Shown here in pieces: positions 10,307-26,024 of a stretch of DNA of 64,000 bases. Below the pieces are notes generated by a model, which was not told where the DNA came from, did not search any database, and was given only the letters and a program-made list of their open reading frames with translations. Origin of the DNA: Verrucomicrobiota bacterium (GTDB taxonomy: Bacteria > Verrucomicrobiota > Verrucomicrobiia > Chthoniobacterales > UBA10450); contig QHNJ01000006.1 of NCBI GenBank assembly GCA_003218395.1, positions 1 through 64,000 on the forward strand, written 5' to 3'. The position numbers and the translations under genes were made by a program. Within the stretch, counting starts at the first letter, position 1; every line of letters begins with the position of its first letter.

Positions 10307-12157
10307 TTATCGTAATGGAATCTGAATCGCGCTCGCATGCTGCACGTCGTGATAAACCTGGACGTGCGCGACGCGCGCATCTTTCGCCGTTTCATTGGCG
10401 ACCACACCGCCCGAATTGTAATTCTTCTGCCACAAAATCGAATTGGGTGAAGAGACGACAAGCCGCAACCGGCTTCCCTTCATGAGACGACGCGCCACGA
10501 ACAGCCCGGGTGCGAACTCGCATTTGACGATCTCGCCCAGCTTGACCAGCCTCTCCTGACGCAACGAGTCGCGATAACGCAAACGGCGTAGATCACTCCA
10601 GAGCGCGGTGCTCGTTCCATCGGGTTGAATTTCGTACAGATCGGCTTTCAGATCGGTATCGGGCGTATCGATGGAAACCCAAAGCGTCAGCTGCGGACAA
10701 CCCACCAGCGGCGTTTCACGAGGCAGCGGATTGCAGTGATAAACCAAGCCGTCGCTGCCGATGCTCAGAGCATAAGTTTGATCGATGCCTGCGGTCTTTT
10801 CTTTCGGGTCGGTTCCTTCCACATTCTCGCCCCGGTGCGTGTCGAGTGGATCGTACGTGAATTGGTCCGCGCCTTGGCTAGGCGGTTTTTCCCTTAGCAT
10901 TCCCGAACGAAAGACCCCGTTGGCGTCGCCATTTTTTGAATCGAGATAAAAAGCTCGCGGATTTGCCGTTAACGTTTCGAGGCTGTCAGCGTATTTCCAT
11001 TCGCCGTTCGCGCCTGTATTTCCGAGTGCGAGCAAGTAATAAGCGACTTGGTTTTTGAGGAACTCCGGCCTGGTGCCGTTCTTCATCGTCCAGTCGTACC
11101 ACTGCCGATGCAGCTCGTTAAGATCGACAATTCCCGCGCCGCCAAATTTGACGCCCCCCGCTTCATCGGTGGGCGTGCGCGTCCCGGCGTGGTCCCATGG
11201 CCCGATTATGAGAAAATGTTTTGCACGCGCTTCAGACGAAGCGTTCGCCAGATGATCGCGATAAAATGTGAGTGCCCCGAGCTCGTCGCCGTCGTACTGG
11301 CCTGTAATCGTCAAAATCGGTAGTCTGATTTTTTGAAATTGCTCGCGAGTTGGCACCATCGCGTCGTAGTACGTGTCGGCCGTCGGATGTTTGAGAATAC
11401 GTTGAAAGTTAACTGATGGATTTGCGACAAACGAATCGAGGGTTTTGAACGCGATGTGTTTTTTGTAGGCGTCGAGAAATTGGGTGCGCCAAAATTTTTG
11501 ATCGGCAAAAAGATTTTGCTGTCCGGCGCGGCCGCTGGTGAGAGTAAACCATTGCATGTCGTAAGTTTCGCCGACGTTGTTGTAGGAGGGGTAATCGAGT
11601 GGCGGATGAGCGGCAGCGGCGGGCACGATTGTGGCAAGATGCGGCGGTAACTCTTTCGCGGTCGCCCATTGATCGAAGCCTGCGTACGAACCGCCCCACA
11701 TTGCCACTTTACCGTCGCAGAACGGTTGTTGGGCCAGCCATTCCACGACGTCGTGACCGTCGCGCCCTTCATTGGCGAACGGTTCAAATTCGCCCGCTGA
11801 GTTTCCGCGCCCGCGAACATCGACAAGCGCAAATGTGTAGCCGTGTGATGCAAAGTACGCGGCCCGGGCGTGATACGTGTCGGAAATATAAGGTGTGAGC
11901 GTGAAGATCACTGGCGTCTTCGACAGCAATCCATCCGGCGTCTTTGGCAAATAGAGCGTCGCGTTCAGCTCGACCTTGTCGCGCATCGGAATCTTTACGC
12001 CCCAGCGGAGGTCGTAGTCCGGAGGCGGTTGTGATGGTGATGGCGAAGGAGTTGGAATTTGCGCAACGATATTTGCAGCGAAGCCCACGGAGAGCGCCGC
12101 AACTAAGATTGACAATCCCGAAATAATCGGGGCTCGCCAAAAATTTCGGCGTTTCAT
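10307..12157 (-). CDS. CocE/NonD-family (X-Pro dipeptidyl-peptidase-like) hydrolase
   Basis: MRDKVELNATLYLP, GGSYAGFDQWATA, GPWDHAG; ATG at 12157 gives MKRRNFWRAP signal peptide, so the longer ORF start at 12385 is unlikely. Confidence 0.85.
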   Translation of the reverse strand: MKRRNFWRAPIISGLSILVAALSVGFAANIVAQIPTPSPSPSQPPPDYDLRWGVKIPMRDKVELNATLYLPKTPDGLLSKTPVIFTLTPYISDTYHARAAYFASHGYTFALVDVRGRGNSAGEFEPFANEGRDGHDVVEWLAQQPFCDGKVAMWGGSYAGFDQWATAKELPPHLATIVPAAAAHPPLDYPSYNNVGETYDMQWFTLTSGRAGQQNLFADQKFWRTQFLDAYKKHIAFKTLDSFVANPSVNFQRILKHPTADTYYDAMVPTREQFQKIRLPILTITGQYDGDELGALTFYRDHLANASSEARAKHFLIIGPWDHAGTRTPTDEAGGVKFGGAGIVDLNELHRQWYDWTMKNGTRPEFLKNQVAYYLLALGNTGANGEWKYADSLETLTANPRAFYLDSKNGDANGVFRSGMLREKPPSQGADQFTYDPLDTHRGENVEGTDPKEKTAGIDQTYALSIGSDGLVYHCNPLPRETPLVGCPQLTLWVSIDTPDTDLKADLYEIQPDGTSTALWSDLRRLRYRDSLRQERLVKLGEIVKCEFAPGLFVARRLMKGSRLRLVVSSPNSILWQKNYNSGGVVANETAKDARVAHVQVYHDVQHASAIQIPLR

Positions 12158-12369
12158 TTCGCTCGATTCAAGCGAAGAGGATCGGGGTAGACAAGAAAGT
12201 TGAATTGCGGGCAGCGTCCAAGGTTCCTTGATCCATGGTTTGCAGGAAAGCGAGTTTGCCGGGACGATAGGCCATGCCCCGCGGGCTTTCGAAGAACAAA
12301 CAATCTCATAAGGAACAGACTTGGGAGACGGCGACGGGATCCGTGCCCGAGTCAAAATTGGACCGGGAG

Positions 12370-14445
12370 ATGAATGCTGGAACAATTCCTTCGTCCCGTG
12401 CAGAGTTCCTCTGCGCCAGTATGGTGTTTCTTGCGGCGCTTCTGCTTTATAGCTGGACGCTCGCTCCGACGGTTACTTTGGTCGATAGCGGGGAGCTAAT
12501 TGTGGTCGCTCACGGCTTGGGAGTGGCGCACCCACCCGGGTTTCCTCTTTGGGTTCTTCTTGCCCATCTCGCATCGCTCGTGCCCTTAGGAAACGTTGCG
12601 ATGCGCGTCAATTGTTCTTCCGCGCTTTTTGCCGCGCTCGCTTCCGCGATGCTCACTCTTGTTGTGGCAGAGTTAATGATTACTGCTTCATATCTCGCCG
12701 CGTCGAAGCGAAGAAAGAAGAGCGCGCAGCAGAGTAAAAAGGCTCAGGATTCCGGGATCGGCCACCTTTTGGTGTTTGCGCCTGCGCTGGGCGCGGGCTT
12801 GCTCATGGCGTTCTCCCGCACGCTCTGGTTTTATGCGACGATCACCGAAGTTTATGCTCTCAACACGCTGCTCATCCTCGCTATCTTCTTTCTGATGCTT
12901 CGGTGGCGGCGGCGCATCATTGCAGACCGGAGAGATATCGGTGCGGCGATGGATGCCGGTCACGCCACGTCGGCAATCACCGGTCACGACACTTTTCTTT
13001 ATGCCGCTGCCCTTGTCTTTGCGCTCGCGCTCGGAGTTCATCACGTTACTGTGGCACTGGTACTTCCGGCGCTGAGCGTCGTTGTCTACAGGACTGAAGG
13101 TCTGAGGTTCTTCACGAGTCGGCGATTGGTATTCGCTGCATTGATTTCGGTTGGCGCTCTAGTCGCTGTTTATACCTACCTGCCGCTTGCGGCGTTGCGC
13201 GCGCCTGTCATCAACTGGGGCAATCCGCGTTCGCTGCAAGAGATATGGTGGCACATCACTGGCCGGCAGTATCGGGTGTTCCTCTCCTTTACGCCGAAGA
13301 TAATGGGGGAGCAGTTTGTTGAATTTTGCAGAATGGCCCTCCGTGAATTCGGCCTGTCCTGGCTGCCCTTGCCGCTAGCCCTGGCCTTCGTCGGCCTCGT
13401 CAACGCTTTCAAAAAAGACCGCACAACCTTCTGGTTTCTCCTGTTTATCGTCATTGCCAATTTGGCTTACGACCTCAGCTACGAAATTGCGGAGGACAAG
13501 GATGCGTACTATCTGCCGGTGTTTATTTCGATCGCGATTCCCGCCGGGTACGGCATTCGTTGGTTGATCCAGCGTGTCGTCTCCAGTCCCATGCCGGTTG
13601 GGAGAACATACGCGGTCGCTGCGATTGCTGTTTTGCTTACTTCCGCGATCCCTTTAACGGCGAACTGGCCTTTCAATAATCGCAGACATTACTTTATCGC
13701 GCACGATTATGTAGAAAATCTCCTCAGCGCGATCGAGTCCAACGGCCTCTTACTTACGCTCGACTGGCAGGTCGAGTCTCCGATGTTCTATGCACAGGAG
13801 GTGGAACATCGCCGGCCCGACGTAAAAGTTGTGGACATTAACCTCCTGCGTCGTTCGTGGTATTTCGATTATCTGAGACACGCTTACCCTGGTTTGGTCC
13901 AGCGGTCGCGCGAGAAGATCGCCATTTTTGTTGAGAATCTCAAAGAATGGGAGCGCGACCCTGGCGCATTTGCCACGAACCAGGCGCTCACTCAAAGGAT
14001 CACTGCGGCATTTTTGGAGATGATCCAGTCAATTGTGACCAACGAGAGCAAAGTCGCGCCAGTTTACATTACGAGAGACTTGTTATTCGCCGACACGACT
14101 AACGGTGAGCTGACAAGGTGGCTCACTCAAAACTATCAACTTGTTCCGCAAGGACTCGTCTTCAACCTTGCGGTCGAGCAAAGTTTTCGCGATCCGCGCG
14201 ACCTGCGCCTCCAGACCCGTGGTCTGGTTGACGGGACCCTGCGATTCGAGGAAGACGACGTAGTAAACCTCAAGGTATTACCGGTCTATACGAGCATGCT
14301 TATCAATCGGGGGCGCTATCTCGCGGTATTCAACCAGCACGCGCGCGCCATTGCTGCGTTTAGGCAGGCGCTCGCGCTCGATCCCGGTCTCGCCTCGGCG
14401 CAACAAGGGCTTGCGGAAAGTACGGCTAAGGTGCGAAACCCATAG
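12370..14445 (+). CDS. DUF2723-family membrane protein with C-terminal TPR-like region
   Basis: VTLVDSGELIVVAHGLGVAHPPGFPLW is DUF2723-like; many TM segments; ORF opens at 12274 but ATG 12370 avoids overlap. Confidence 0.85.
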   Translation: MNAGTIPSSRAEFLCASMVFLAALLLYSWTLAPTVTLVDSGELIVVAHGLGVAHPPGFPLWVLLAHLASLVPLGNVAMRVNCSSALFAALASAMLTLVVAELMITASYLAASKRRKKSAQQSKKAQDSGIGHLLVFAPALGAGLLMAFSRTLWFYATITEVYALNTLLILAIFFLMLRWRRRIIADRRDIGAAMDAGHATSAITGHDTFLYAAALVFALALGVHHVTVALVLPALSVVVYRTEGLRFFTSRRLVFAALISVGALVAVYTYLPLAALRAPVINWGNPRSLQEIWWHITGRQYRVFLSFTPKIMGEQFVEFCRMALREFGLSWLPLPLALAFVGLVNAFKKDRTTFWFLLFIVIANLAYDLSYEIAEDKDAYYLPVFISIAIPAGYGIRWLIQRVVSSPMPVGRTYAVAAIAVLLTSAIPLTANWPFNNRRHYFIAHDYVENLLSAIESNGLLLTLDWQVESPMFYAQEVEHRRPDVKVVDINLLRRSWYFDYLRHAYPGLVQRSREKIAIFVENLKEWERDPGAFATNQALTQRITAAFLEMIQSIVTNESKVAPVYITRDLLFADTTNGELTRWLTQNYQLVPQGLVFNLAVEQSFRDPRDLRLQTRGLVDGTLRFEEDDVVNLKVLPVYTSMLINRGRYLAVFNQHARAIAAFRQALALDPGLASAQQGLAESTAKVRNP

Positions 14446-14538
14446 CGGGTGGGTTTCGACGTCGCTTTAGGAACAGGTTCACTCACATTCGGGCATTCCT
14501 TCCTTGCCAGCCTGGCGAATTGCGTCTAAACCGGCACG

Positions 14539-15909
14539 ATGAGAATTACGTCTCGCGTTGTTGTAATTTTCTTGTGTCTTGGAGTTACGGCTTACGCAGC
14601 CGATCAGATGATCGCGCTCAAAGCCGAGCGCATGTTCGATGGGAAATCGAAAACGCTCGTGCAACACGGCGTTATCATCGTCCAAGGCGATAAGATTGTC
14701 GATGTTGGCAGCAATCTGACGATCCCAGGCGGCGCGAAGGTGATCGATCTTGGCGATGCAACGCTTTCCCCGGGCTTTATCGACGCGCACACCCATCTCA
14801 CGCTGGATTACTCCGGCGATTACAATCTGCGCCGGCTGCACGAGCTAGATCTCGATGTCTCCGAGCAAGCAATCCGCGCGACAACCTTCGCTCGCGCGAC
14901 GATCGAAGCCGGTTTTACCACCGTGCGGGACTTGGGCAGTCGGTTTGTCGGCAGCCGCGAATTTGTCGATGTAGCGCTGCGCAATTCGATTAACAAAGGG
15001 CTAATCGTCGGTCCGCGCATGCTCGTGGCGACTAAAGGAATCGGCGCAACCGGCGGACACTTCGATCCGACCAGTGGATTTCGCGATTTTCTTTTTGGAC
15101 GCGAGCCCGATTACACTGATGGAATCGCGGATGGACCTGAGGAAATCCGAAAGGCTGTGCGCTTTGAAGTAAAGAACGGCGCGGATGTGATCAAGGCTGC
15201 CGTCTCTGGCGGCGTTCTCTCGTTGGCCGATGAAGTAGATACTCCTCAGCTAACTCCGTCCGAAATGGCGGCTCTAGTAGACGAGTCGCATCGGTTGCGC
15301 AAAAAAGTGGCTGTGCATTGTCACGGTGATCAAGCCGCCCGCGAAGCGATCGAGGCCGGTGTTGATTCGATCGAGCACGGTTCCTTTATGAAACCGGAAA
15401 CGCTCACTCGGATGAAAAACAAAGGCACGTTCCTCACGCCGACACTTATGGCGACCGAATGGATTAGGAGCAAGCTCGACAACTATCCGCCAGCGTTGCA
15501 AGCCAAAGCCAAAGCGGCCGGTGCCGCCCGATCGGACATGTTTCGCAGCGCGGTAAAGATGGGGGTGAAAATTTCATTTGGGACTGACGCGGCTGTTTTT
15601 CCGCACGGCCAAAACGCGAAAGAGTTTAAGTTAATGGTCGATCTCGGGATGGCGCCGATCGATGCGTTGAAATCTGCCACGGTAAGTGATGCCGAGCTTC
15701 TCGGTATTGCGCAGGAAGTGGGCACGCTGGAAAAAGGGAAACTGGCCGATGTCATCGCAATGCCGAGCGATCCGACTTCCGACATCACCGCGACCGAGCG
15801 CGTCTCGTTCGTGATGAAAGAGGGCAAAATCGTCAGGAGTGGACCACCGATCGTGCAAGCGGCTGCCGAATCGACGGAAAACCCGCATATCGCGTTTCCG
15901 GTCGATTAA
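14539..15909 (+). CDS. amidohydrolase-family protein (Xaa-Pro dipeptidase/imidazolonepropionase-like)
   Basis: FIDAHTHLT, HCHGDQAAREAIEAGVDSIEHG, FGTDAAVFPHGQN, signal peptide. Confidence 0.85.
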   Translation: MRITSRVVVIFLCLGVTAYAADQMIALKAERMFDGKSKTLVQHGVIIVQGDKIVDVGSNLTIPGGAKVIDLGDATLSPGFIDAHTHLTLDYSGDYNLRRLHELDLDVSEQAIRATTFARATIEAGFTTVRDLGSRFVGSREFVDVALRNSINKGLIVGPRMLVATKGIGATGGHFDPTSGFRDFLFGREPDYTDGIADGPEEIRKAVRFEVKNGADVIKAAVSGGVLSLADEVDTPQLTPSEMAALVDESHRLRKKVAVHCHGDQAAREAIEAGVDSIEHGSFMKPETLTRMKNKGTFLTPTLMATEWIRSKLDNYPPALQAKAKAAGAARSDMFRSAVKMGVKISFGTDAAVFPHGQNAKEFKLMVDLGMAPIDALKSATVSDAELLGIAQEVGTLEKGKLADVIAMPSDPTSDITATERVSFVMKEGKIVRSGPPIVQAAAESTENPHIAFPVD

Positions 15910-16064
15910 GATGCGCGACTGCGGTCTATGAATCGAAGTTGATTTTGACAAGGTAAAGATAGCCGCTAGGTTCCCCGTCCTGCAGTTGGGTTGAGCAGCC
16001 TAACCATTACGCAGGAGCCTTGTCGCCTCTATTAGACGAGCGGAGCGGTCGAACTGCACAGAAC

Positions 16065-16766
16065 ATGCAAAAGAATCGAAGCAAACGTTATCGCGCTGCC
16101 GCGCAGCAAGTGGATCCCACTACGGCTTACAATCTCACCGATGCGGTTATGACGTTGAAGAAGTTTCCGCCGACGAAGTTCGATCAGACCGTGACGGTTT
16201 CGTTCCGGCTTGGTGTTGATCCCAAGCAATCAGATCAAATGGTGCGGGGGACCTGCCCGCTTCCGCACGGCAGCGGGAAAAAGGTGCGCGTACTCGTTTT
16301 CGCGGAGGGTGAGGCAGCCAAAGCGGCCAGGGAGGCCGGCGCAGAATTTGTCGGGATGAAAGACCTGATTCAGAAATGCCAAGAAGGTTTTCAAGATTTT
16401 GATATTGCGATCGCCACGCCGGCAGCAATGGCGGAGGTGCGAAAGCTCGGGAAGGTGCTTGGACCGCGCGGACTCATGCCTAATCCCAGAACTGGGACCG
16501 TAACTGACGATACTGCAAAAGCGGTGCAGGAGGTGAAGGCAGGTCGCGTGGAATTCAAGCTCGACAAGAACGGCAATGTCGCGGTGCCGGTTGGAAAATT
16601 TTCCTTTGAAGAACAAGCGCTGGTGGAGAATGGAAATGCAGTGATCGAAGCGGTTGTGCGGGCGCGGCCTGCGACGGCGAAAGGGCGTTACCTTGAAGGC
16701 GTGACAATTAGTGCGACGATGTCTCCAGGAGTCCGCGTCGATCCAGCGCCGTATTTGAGTGTGTAA
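16065..16766 (+). CDS. rplA: ribosomal protein L1
   Basis: RSKRYRAAAQQVD, GPRGLMPNPRTGTV, GRVEFKLDKNGNVAVPVGK; ATG at 16065. Confidence 0.97.
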   Translation: MQKNRSKRYRAAAQQVDPTTAYNLTDAVMTLKKFPPTKFDQTVTVSFRLGVDPKQSDQMVRGTCPLPHGSGKKVRVLVFAEGEAAKAAREAGAEFVGMKDLIQKCQEGFQDFDIAIATPAAMAEVRKLGKVLGPRGLMPNPRTGTVTDDTAKAVQEVKAGRVEFKLDKNGNVAVPVGKFSFEEQALVENGNAVIEAVVRARPATAKGRYLEGVTISATMSPGVRVDPAPYLSV

Positions 16767-16825
16767 GAAATGATCAAAAAAAACCTCGACGGCCGTCGGA
16801 GGCCCAACGTTCAATTTCACAGTAA

Positions 16826-17262
16826 ATGAGAGCAGAAAAAGCCAGCATCGTCTTAGATCTGTCGGAGAAATTGAAACGCTCGCCGTTCGTGCTCGTGACC
16901 GATTATCAGCGCATGAAGGTCGCTGATTTCAGCGAATTGCGGAACCGGCTGGTGCCGAGGGACAAACGGCAGTTGTCACCGGGGAAAAAGATGTAGCGCC
17001 AGTCGCCAAAATTTTTAAGACGTTTGCGACCGAATTTAAGATCGCGGCCCTCAAGGTTGGCTTTGTCGACCGCGCCGTTCTTTCCGCCGCGGATTTGGAC
17101 ACATTGGCAGAATTGCCCCCGCGCGAAACGTTGCAGGCGCAATTGCTGGGACTGCTTTTGTCGCCGGCAACCCGTCTGGTTCGGCTGCTGAATGAACCAG
17201 GCGCAGCATTCGCGCGATTGCTGAAGGCAAAGGCAGAAAAGGAGGGTGCGCCAGCGACATAG
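16826..17262 (+). pseudogene. rplJ: ribosomal protein L10, frameshifted and missing an internal segment
   Basis: frame 1 MRAEKASIVLDLSEKLKRSPFVLVTDYQRMKVADFSELRNRL stops at 16996; frame 2 AGAEGQTAVVTGEKDVAPVAKIF...LPPRETLQAQLLGLLLSPATRLVRLLNEP to 17262. Confidence 0.85.
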
Positions 17263-17263
17263 A

Positions 17264-17305
17264 TTTTGTAGGGGCAGGCGCATCGCCTGCCGAATGGCTA
17301 CAAAA
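17264..17305. repeat. GTAG-headed palindrome between rplJ and rplL
   Basis: TTTTGTAG GGGCAGGCG CAT CGCCTGCC GAATGG CTACAAAA. Confidence 0.85.
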
Positions 17306-17396
17306 AACATAGTAATAAAATACAAACTGTCCGGGCCGATGGCTATCGGCTTTAATTCTCCGAAGGCTTTCGGAGGCGGCAATCGGAGAAAAAAAA

Positions 17397-17792
17397 ATGG
17401 CAGATACAGAAAAATTGGTGGAGCAACTCAGTAACTTGTCGGTGCTGGAGATTGCTGGATTGGTCAAGCAACTTGAGGAAAAATGGGGTGTGAGCGCCGC
17501 CGCGCCGGTAGCAGTCGCGGCGGGTCCCGCTGCAGCGGGCGCCCCTGGTGGAACCGCAGCTCCAGCGGCTGAGGAAAAAACTTCGTTTGACGTGATCCTC
17601 AAAGAAATGGGGGCAAACAAAATTGCTGTGATCAAGGAGGTCCGCGGCGCAGTCCCGGGACTTGGCCTGGCGGAAGCAAAGGCGCTGGTCGAAGGAGCGC
17701 CCAAAACAATCAAGGAAGGCGTGACCAAGCAGGAGGCGGACGAGATCAAGAAAAAAATCGAGGCTGCGGGCGCAAAAGTCGAAATCAAATAA
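17397..17792 (+). CDS. rplL: ribosomal protein L7/L12
   Basis: [50 protein letters not shown]. Confidence 0.98.
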   Translation: MADTEKLVEQLSNLSVLEIAGLVKQLEEKWGVSAAAPVAVAAGPAAAGAPGGTAAPAAEEKTSFDVILKEMGANKIAVIKEVRGAVPGLGLAEAKALVEGAPKTIKEGVTKQEADEIKKKIEAAGAKVEIK

Positions 17793-18073
17793 GTAATTCG
17801 ATTTTAAGTGGCCGCGCGCCCCGGAAGGAAGTACTTGCGCAGCGGCGGATTTGGAGTACGGTCAGATTTGGTTAAAGCTAGGTAGAGTATATTTTTAACT
17901 CGGCAGTCGAGGGCGGAACACAGAACTGGCAGCAAAACGGTGGGGAATTTGACAGGTCGCTGTTTTGGCGCGATTTTTATACCCCTCGCTCGTCGCTGAT
18001 CCCGTAAAATCTTGCCCGCGTCGGCCGCGATTTGGTGTGGCCGCTGCGAGGGCTAACTCTTGGTCTAGTGATT

Positions 18074-21000
18074 ATGTCGGAACGCATTTACTTCGGAAGC
18101 ATCAAAGAAGGCATCGAACCGCCGAATCTGATTGAGGTTCAGCTCAATTCGTATGTCGATTTTCTCCAGAAGGACGTTTGGTTTTCAAAGCGGAAAAATC
18201 AGGGTCTCCAGGCTGTTTTCAAGGAGGTCTTCCCGATCGAGAGCTACGATGAAAAGGCGGTGCTTGATTTCAGTCACTATGAAATTGGCGAGCCGAAATT
18301 GACGGCGCTCGAGGCGCAGCGCGAAGGACAAACATACAGCGCGCCATTGCACGTCACGTTCCAGTTGCGGGAGGAAAAAGGCACCAAGCAAGAGAAGGTT
18401 TACATGGGCGAAATCCCGCTCATGACGCCGCAAGGCACGTTCGTCATTAATGGCGCTGAGCGTGTGGTGGTGAGCCAGCTGCACCGCTCCCCCGGCATCG
18501 CTTTTGAATCGACCGTTCACATGAACGGAAAAGTGCTCTACAGCTTTCGCATCATTCCGGATCGGGGTTCGTGGATTGAGGTGCAATTTGATACGGCTGA
18601 TCTTCTTTACATTTATCTCGATCGACGCAAGCGTCGCCGCAAGTTTCTCGCCACTACGTTCCTCCGCGCGCTTGGCTACGGATCCGACGAAGAAGTTATC
18701 AAACTCTTTTACAATATCGAAAATCTGAAGCTGAGCGAGAGACTCGACGAAGAAAAGCTGGCCACCAAAGTGCTCACTGCCGAGATTCGTGACGGCGAGG
18801 TGACGGTAGCGCGCGCGTTCGAGCCGCTGACTCTGGCGACCGTCCGCCAGATCATGGCGCTCAAGATTCACGAGGTGAAAGTGATCGACATTTCGCACGA
18901 TGACACGGTCGTGAAGGCGCTTAGGAAAGATCCGGCCCATGACCAGGAGGAAGCGCTCAAGGATATTTACCGGCGTCTTCGACCGGGTGATCCACCGACG
19001 GTAGCGAATGCCCGCGCCTTGCTTAAGCGACTCTTCTTTGATCCTAAAAAATATGATCTTGGACGCGTCGGGCGGTACAAAATCAACCAGAAACTCGGGA
19101 TCAACGTCGATCCCACTGAGCGGATCTTGACCGACAAAGATTTTATCGCGGCGATCAAGTATTTGATCAATTTGCGCCGGGGTGAGGGTACGCTCGACGA
19201 TATCGATCATTTGGGCAGTCGTCGGGTGCGCACGGTTGGCGAATTGCTGGCGAATCAGTGCCGTATTGGTCTTGCTCGGACCGAACGTCTGGTCAAAGAG
19301 CGTATGACGCTGTTCGACATCAATGTGGATGGGATGACGCCGCAAAAGCTGATTAATCCGAAGGCGCTCAGTGCAGTTATCCGCGATTTCTTTGGCCGGT
19401 CGCAGCTTTCGCAGTTCATGGATCAAACCAATCCGCTCGCGGAGTTGACGCACAAACGTCGCTTGTCAGCTCTTGGCCCTGGAGGTTTGAGTCGTGAACG
19501 CGCTGGGTTCGAAGTGCGCGACGTTCATCCATCGCATTACGGCCGCATTTGTCCGATCGAGACGCCAGAAGGTCCAAACATCGGCCTGATCAGTTCGATG
19601 AGCACTTTCGCGCGCATCAATGAATTCGGTTTTATCGAAACGCCATATCGCAAAGTGGAAAACGGCCGCGTGACGGATCAGATTGACTATCTCACGGGCG
19701 ACCGTGAAGAGAATTTTCTCGTTGCGCAAGCGAATGCTCCCATTGACGGGCGAGGACATTTCACGGGGGAAAAAGTTTCGGTGCGGTATCGCGGTGACTT
19801 CCTCGAAGTCGATCCGTCGAAAGTGCATTATATGGACGTGTCGCCGAAGCAGCTTGTTTCGGTGGCAGCGGGCCTCATTCCGTTCCTCGAACACGACGAC
19901 GCGAACCGAGCGCTTATGGGTTCCAATATGCAACGCCAGGGCGTGCCGCTCATTGTTTCCGAGGCGCCGCTCGTGGGCACCGGATTGGAGGAAAAGGTGG
20001 CGCGCGATTCGCATGCCGTTGTTCTCGCGACCGAGAGCGGCAAGGTCGCTTGGGTGACAGCGGACCAGATCGTTGTCACTAAGGACGGGCATCTGCCCGA
20101 GGGCAAAAAAAAGCTAAAAACGGACCCGGAGGCGGGACTTCACGTTTATGAATTGCGCAAGTTCATGCGCTCAAACGCTGGGACGTGCGTGAATCAAAAG
20201 CCGATCGTGCGCAAAGGCCAGCATGTGAAACGCGGTCAAGTCATCGCCGATGGTCCGAATACCAAGCATGGCGAACTTGCCTTGGGCCGCAATGTGCTCG
20301 TCGCGTTCATGCCATGGAACGGGTACAACTTTGAAGATGCCATCATGATCTCGGAGAAAGTGGTGAAGGAGGACATTTATACTTCCATCCACATCGATGA
20401 ATTCGAGATCGGAGCGCGCGATACCAAACTTGGACCAGAAGAGATCACGCGCGACATTCCCAATGTCAGCGAGGAAGCTTTACGCAATCTGGGTCCGGAT
20501 GGCGTTGTGCGGGTCGGTGCGGAAGTCAAGCCGGGCGACATTCTCGTTGGCAAGATTACGCCGAAGAGCGAGACCGAATTGGCGCCGGAAGAACGCCTGC
20601 TCCGCGCCATTTTTGGCGAGAAAGCTGCGGACGTGAAAGACACCTCGCTTACCGTTCCATCTGGCACTTACGGAATCGTGATGGACGTAAAGGTTTCTTC
20701 GCGCCGCGAAGTTTCGCGAGAAAAACTCACCCCGGCGGAAACCAAACGACAGCTCAAAACGATCGGCGAAGAGCATAAACGCAAGAAAGAGGATCTAACG
20801 GAGCAGCTGACCGATTCGCTTTCGAATATCCTGCTGGGAGAAAAAATCCCTCTCGATGTTGTAAACGCCGAAACCGGCGAAATCATTATTCCAGCCAATC
20901 GTAAGATCACCAAAACACTGTTGCGAAAGCTTGCAAACGTGCACGATCACATCGAGATCGATCCGAGCCCGATCCGCAATAAGATCCGCGAAATCATTGG

Positions 21001-21871
21001 TTCTTATGAGCACAAGTTCGCAGAGCTGGAACTCGAACGCGATCGCGCCACGGACCGCGTGGAGAGCGGCGATGATGTCGATCCGGGGATTATCAAGCAG
21101 GTTAAGGTTTATATCGCGAGCAAGCGCAAGTTAAGTGTCGGCGACAAGATGGCTGGTCGCCACGGCAACAAAGGCGTCGTTGCCCGCATCGTGCCTGAAG
21201 AAGACATGCCTTTTCTGGCGGACGGAACACCGGTTGAAATTGTCCTTAATCCGCTAGGCGTGCCGAGCCGAATGAACGTCGGGCAGGTCCTGGAAACCCA
21301 TCTGGGAGTTGCTGCGAAGGCACTCGGATTCAAAGTCGCGACTCCGGTCTTCGACGGAATCAAGGAGAAAAAAATTCGCGAATATCTCCATGATGCCAAA
21401 AAGAAGGAAGGTTTCACCTGGGTGCAGGAAAACGGTAAAGCGCAGCTTTTTGATGGACGCACCGGGGATCCTTTCGATCAAGAAGTGGTGGTTGGCTACA
21501 TCTATATGATGAAACTGGGCCATTTGGTGGCGGACAAGATTCACGCTCGTGCGGTGGGGCCGTACTCGCTCGTCACGCAGCAGCCGCTCGGGGGTAAGGC
21601 GCAATACGGCGGACAACGCTTTGGCGAAATGGAGGTCTGGGCGTTGGAAGCGTACGGAGCCGCCTACACATTGCAGGAGTTGCTCACGGTAAAGTCCGAC
21701 GACGTGCAGGGACGGACCCGCATCTATGAATCGATCGTCAAGGGTGACAATTCACTCGAAGCGGGAACACCTGAATCTTTCAACGTGCTCATCAAAGAAA
21801 TGCAGAGCCTCGGTCTCGACGTGAAGGTCGGTGGCCAGGCACCCAGCAGTTTTCTGGAGAACGTCGCATAA
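18074..21871 (+). CDS. rpoB: DNA-directed RNA polymerase beta subunit
   Basis: about 1265 aa; [55 protein letters not shown] 18074 gives MSERIYFG. Confidence 0.99.
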   Translation: MSERIYFGSIKEGIEPPNLIEVQLNSYVDFLQKDVWFSKRKNQGLQAVFKEVFPIESYDEKAVLDFSHYEIGEPKLTALEAQREGQTYSAPLHVTFQLREEKGTKQEKVYMGEIPLMTPQGTFVINGAERVVVSQLHRSPGIAFESTVHMNGKVLYSFRIIPDRGSWIEVQFDTADLLYIYLDRRKRRRKFLATTFLRALGYGSDEEVIKLFYNIENLKLSERLDEEKLATKVLTAEIRDGEVTVARAFEPLTLATVRQIMALKIHEVKVIDISHDDTVVKALRKDPAHDQEEALKDIYRRLRPGDPPTVANARALLKRLFFDPKKYDLGRVGRYKINQKLGINVDPTERILTDKDFIAAIKYLINLRRGEGTLDDIDHLGSRRVRTVGELLANQCRIGLARTERLVKERMTLFDINVDGMTPQKLINPKALSAVIRDFFGRSQLSQFMDQTNPLAELTHKRRLSALGPGGLSRERAGFEVRDVHPSHYGRICPIETPEGPNIGLISSMSTFARINEFGFIETPYRKVENGRVTDQIDYLTGDREENFLVAQANAPIDGRGHFTGEKVSVRYRGDFLEVDPSKVHYMDVSPKQLVSVAAGLIPFLEHDDANRALMGSNMQRQGVPLIVSEAPLVGTGLEEKVARDSHAVVLATESGKVAWVTADQIVVTKDGHLPEGKKKLKTDPEAGLHVYELRKFMRSNAGTCVNQKPIVRKGQHVKRGQVIADGPNTKHGELALGRNVLVAFMPWNGYNFEDAIMISEKVVKEDIYTSIHIDEFEIGARDTKLGPEEITRDIPNVSEEALRNLGPDGVVRVGAEVKPGDILVGKITPKSETELAPEERLLRAIFGEKAADVKDTSLTVPSGTYGIVMDVKVSSRREVSREKLTPAETKRQLKTIGEEHKRKKEDLTEQLTDSLSNILLGEKIPLDVVNAETGEIIIPANRKITKTLLRKLANVHDHIEIDPSPIRNKIREIIGSYEHKFAELELERDRATDRVESGDDVDPGIIKQVKVYIASKRKLSVGDKMAGRHGNKGVVARIVPEEDMPFLADGTPVEIVLNPLGVPSRMNVGQVLETHLGVAAKALGFKVATPVFDGIKEKKIREYLHDAKKKEGFTWVQENGKAQLFDGRTGDPFDQEVVVGYIYMMKLGHLVADKIHARAVGPYSLVTQQPLGGKAQYGGQRFGEMEVWALEAYGAAYTLQELLTVKSDDVQGRTRIYESIVKGDNSLEAGTPESFNVLIKEMQSLGLDVKVGGQAPSSFLENVA

Positions 21872-21902
21872 AATTTAAATCGACAAATTACCTGGATAAA
21901 TC

Positions 21903-26021
<4,119 letters not shown>

Positions 26022-26024
26022 TTC

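Noticed and set aside
12158-12385. N-terminal extension of the CocE-like ORF up to 12385
   Set aside because: The extension lacks signal-peptide character and overlaps the divergent DUF2723 gene; ATG 12157 gives a proper signal peptide.
18185-19453. 422-aa antisense ORF within rpoB, and many other long antisense ORFs over rpoB/rpoC/tuf
   Set aside because: Shadow ORFs of GC-rich, codon-biased genes; no recognisable motifs and complete overlap with certain genes.
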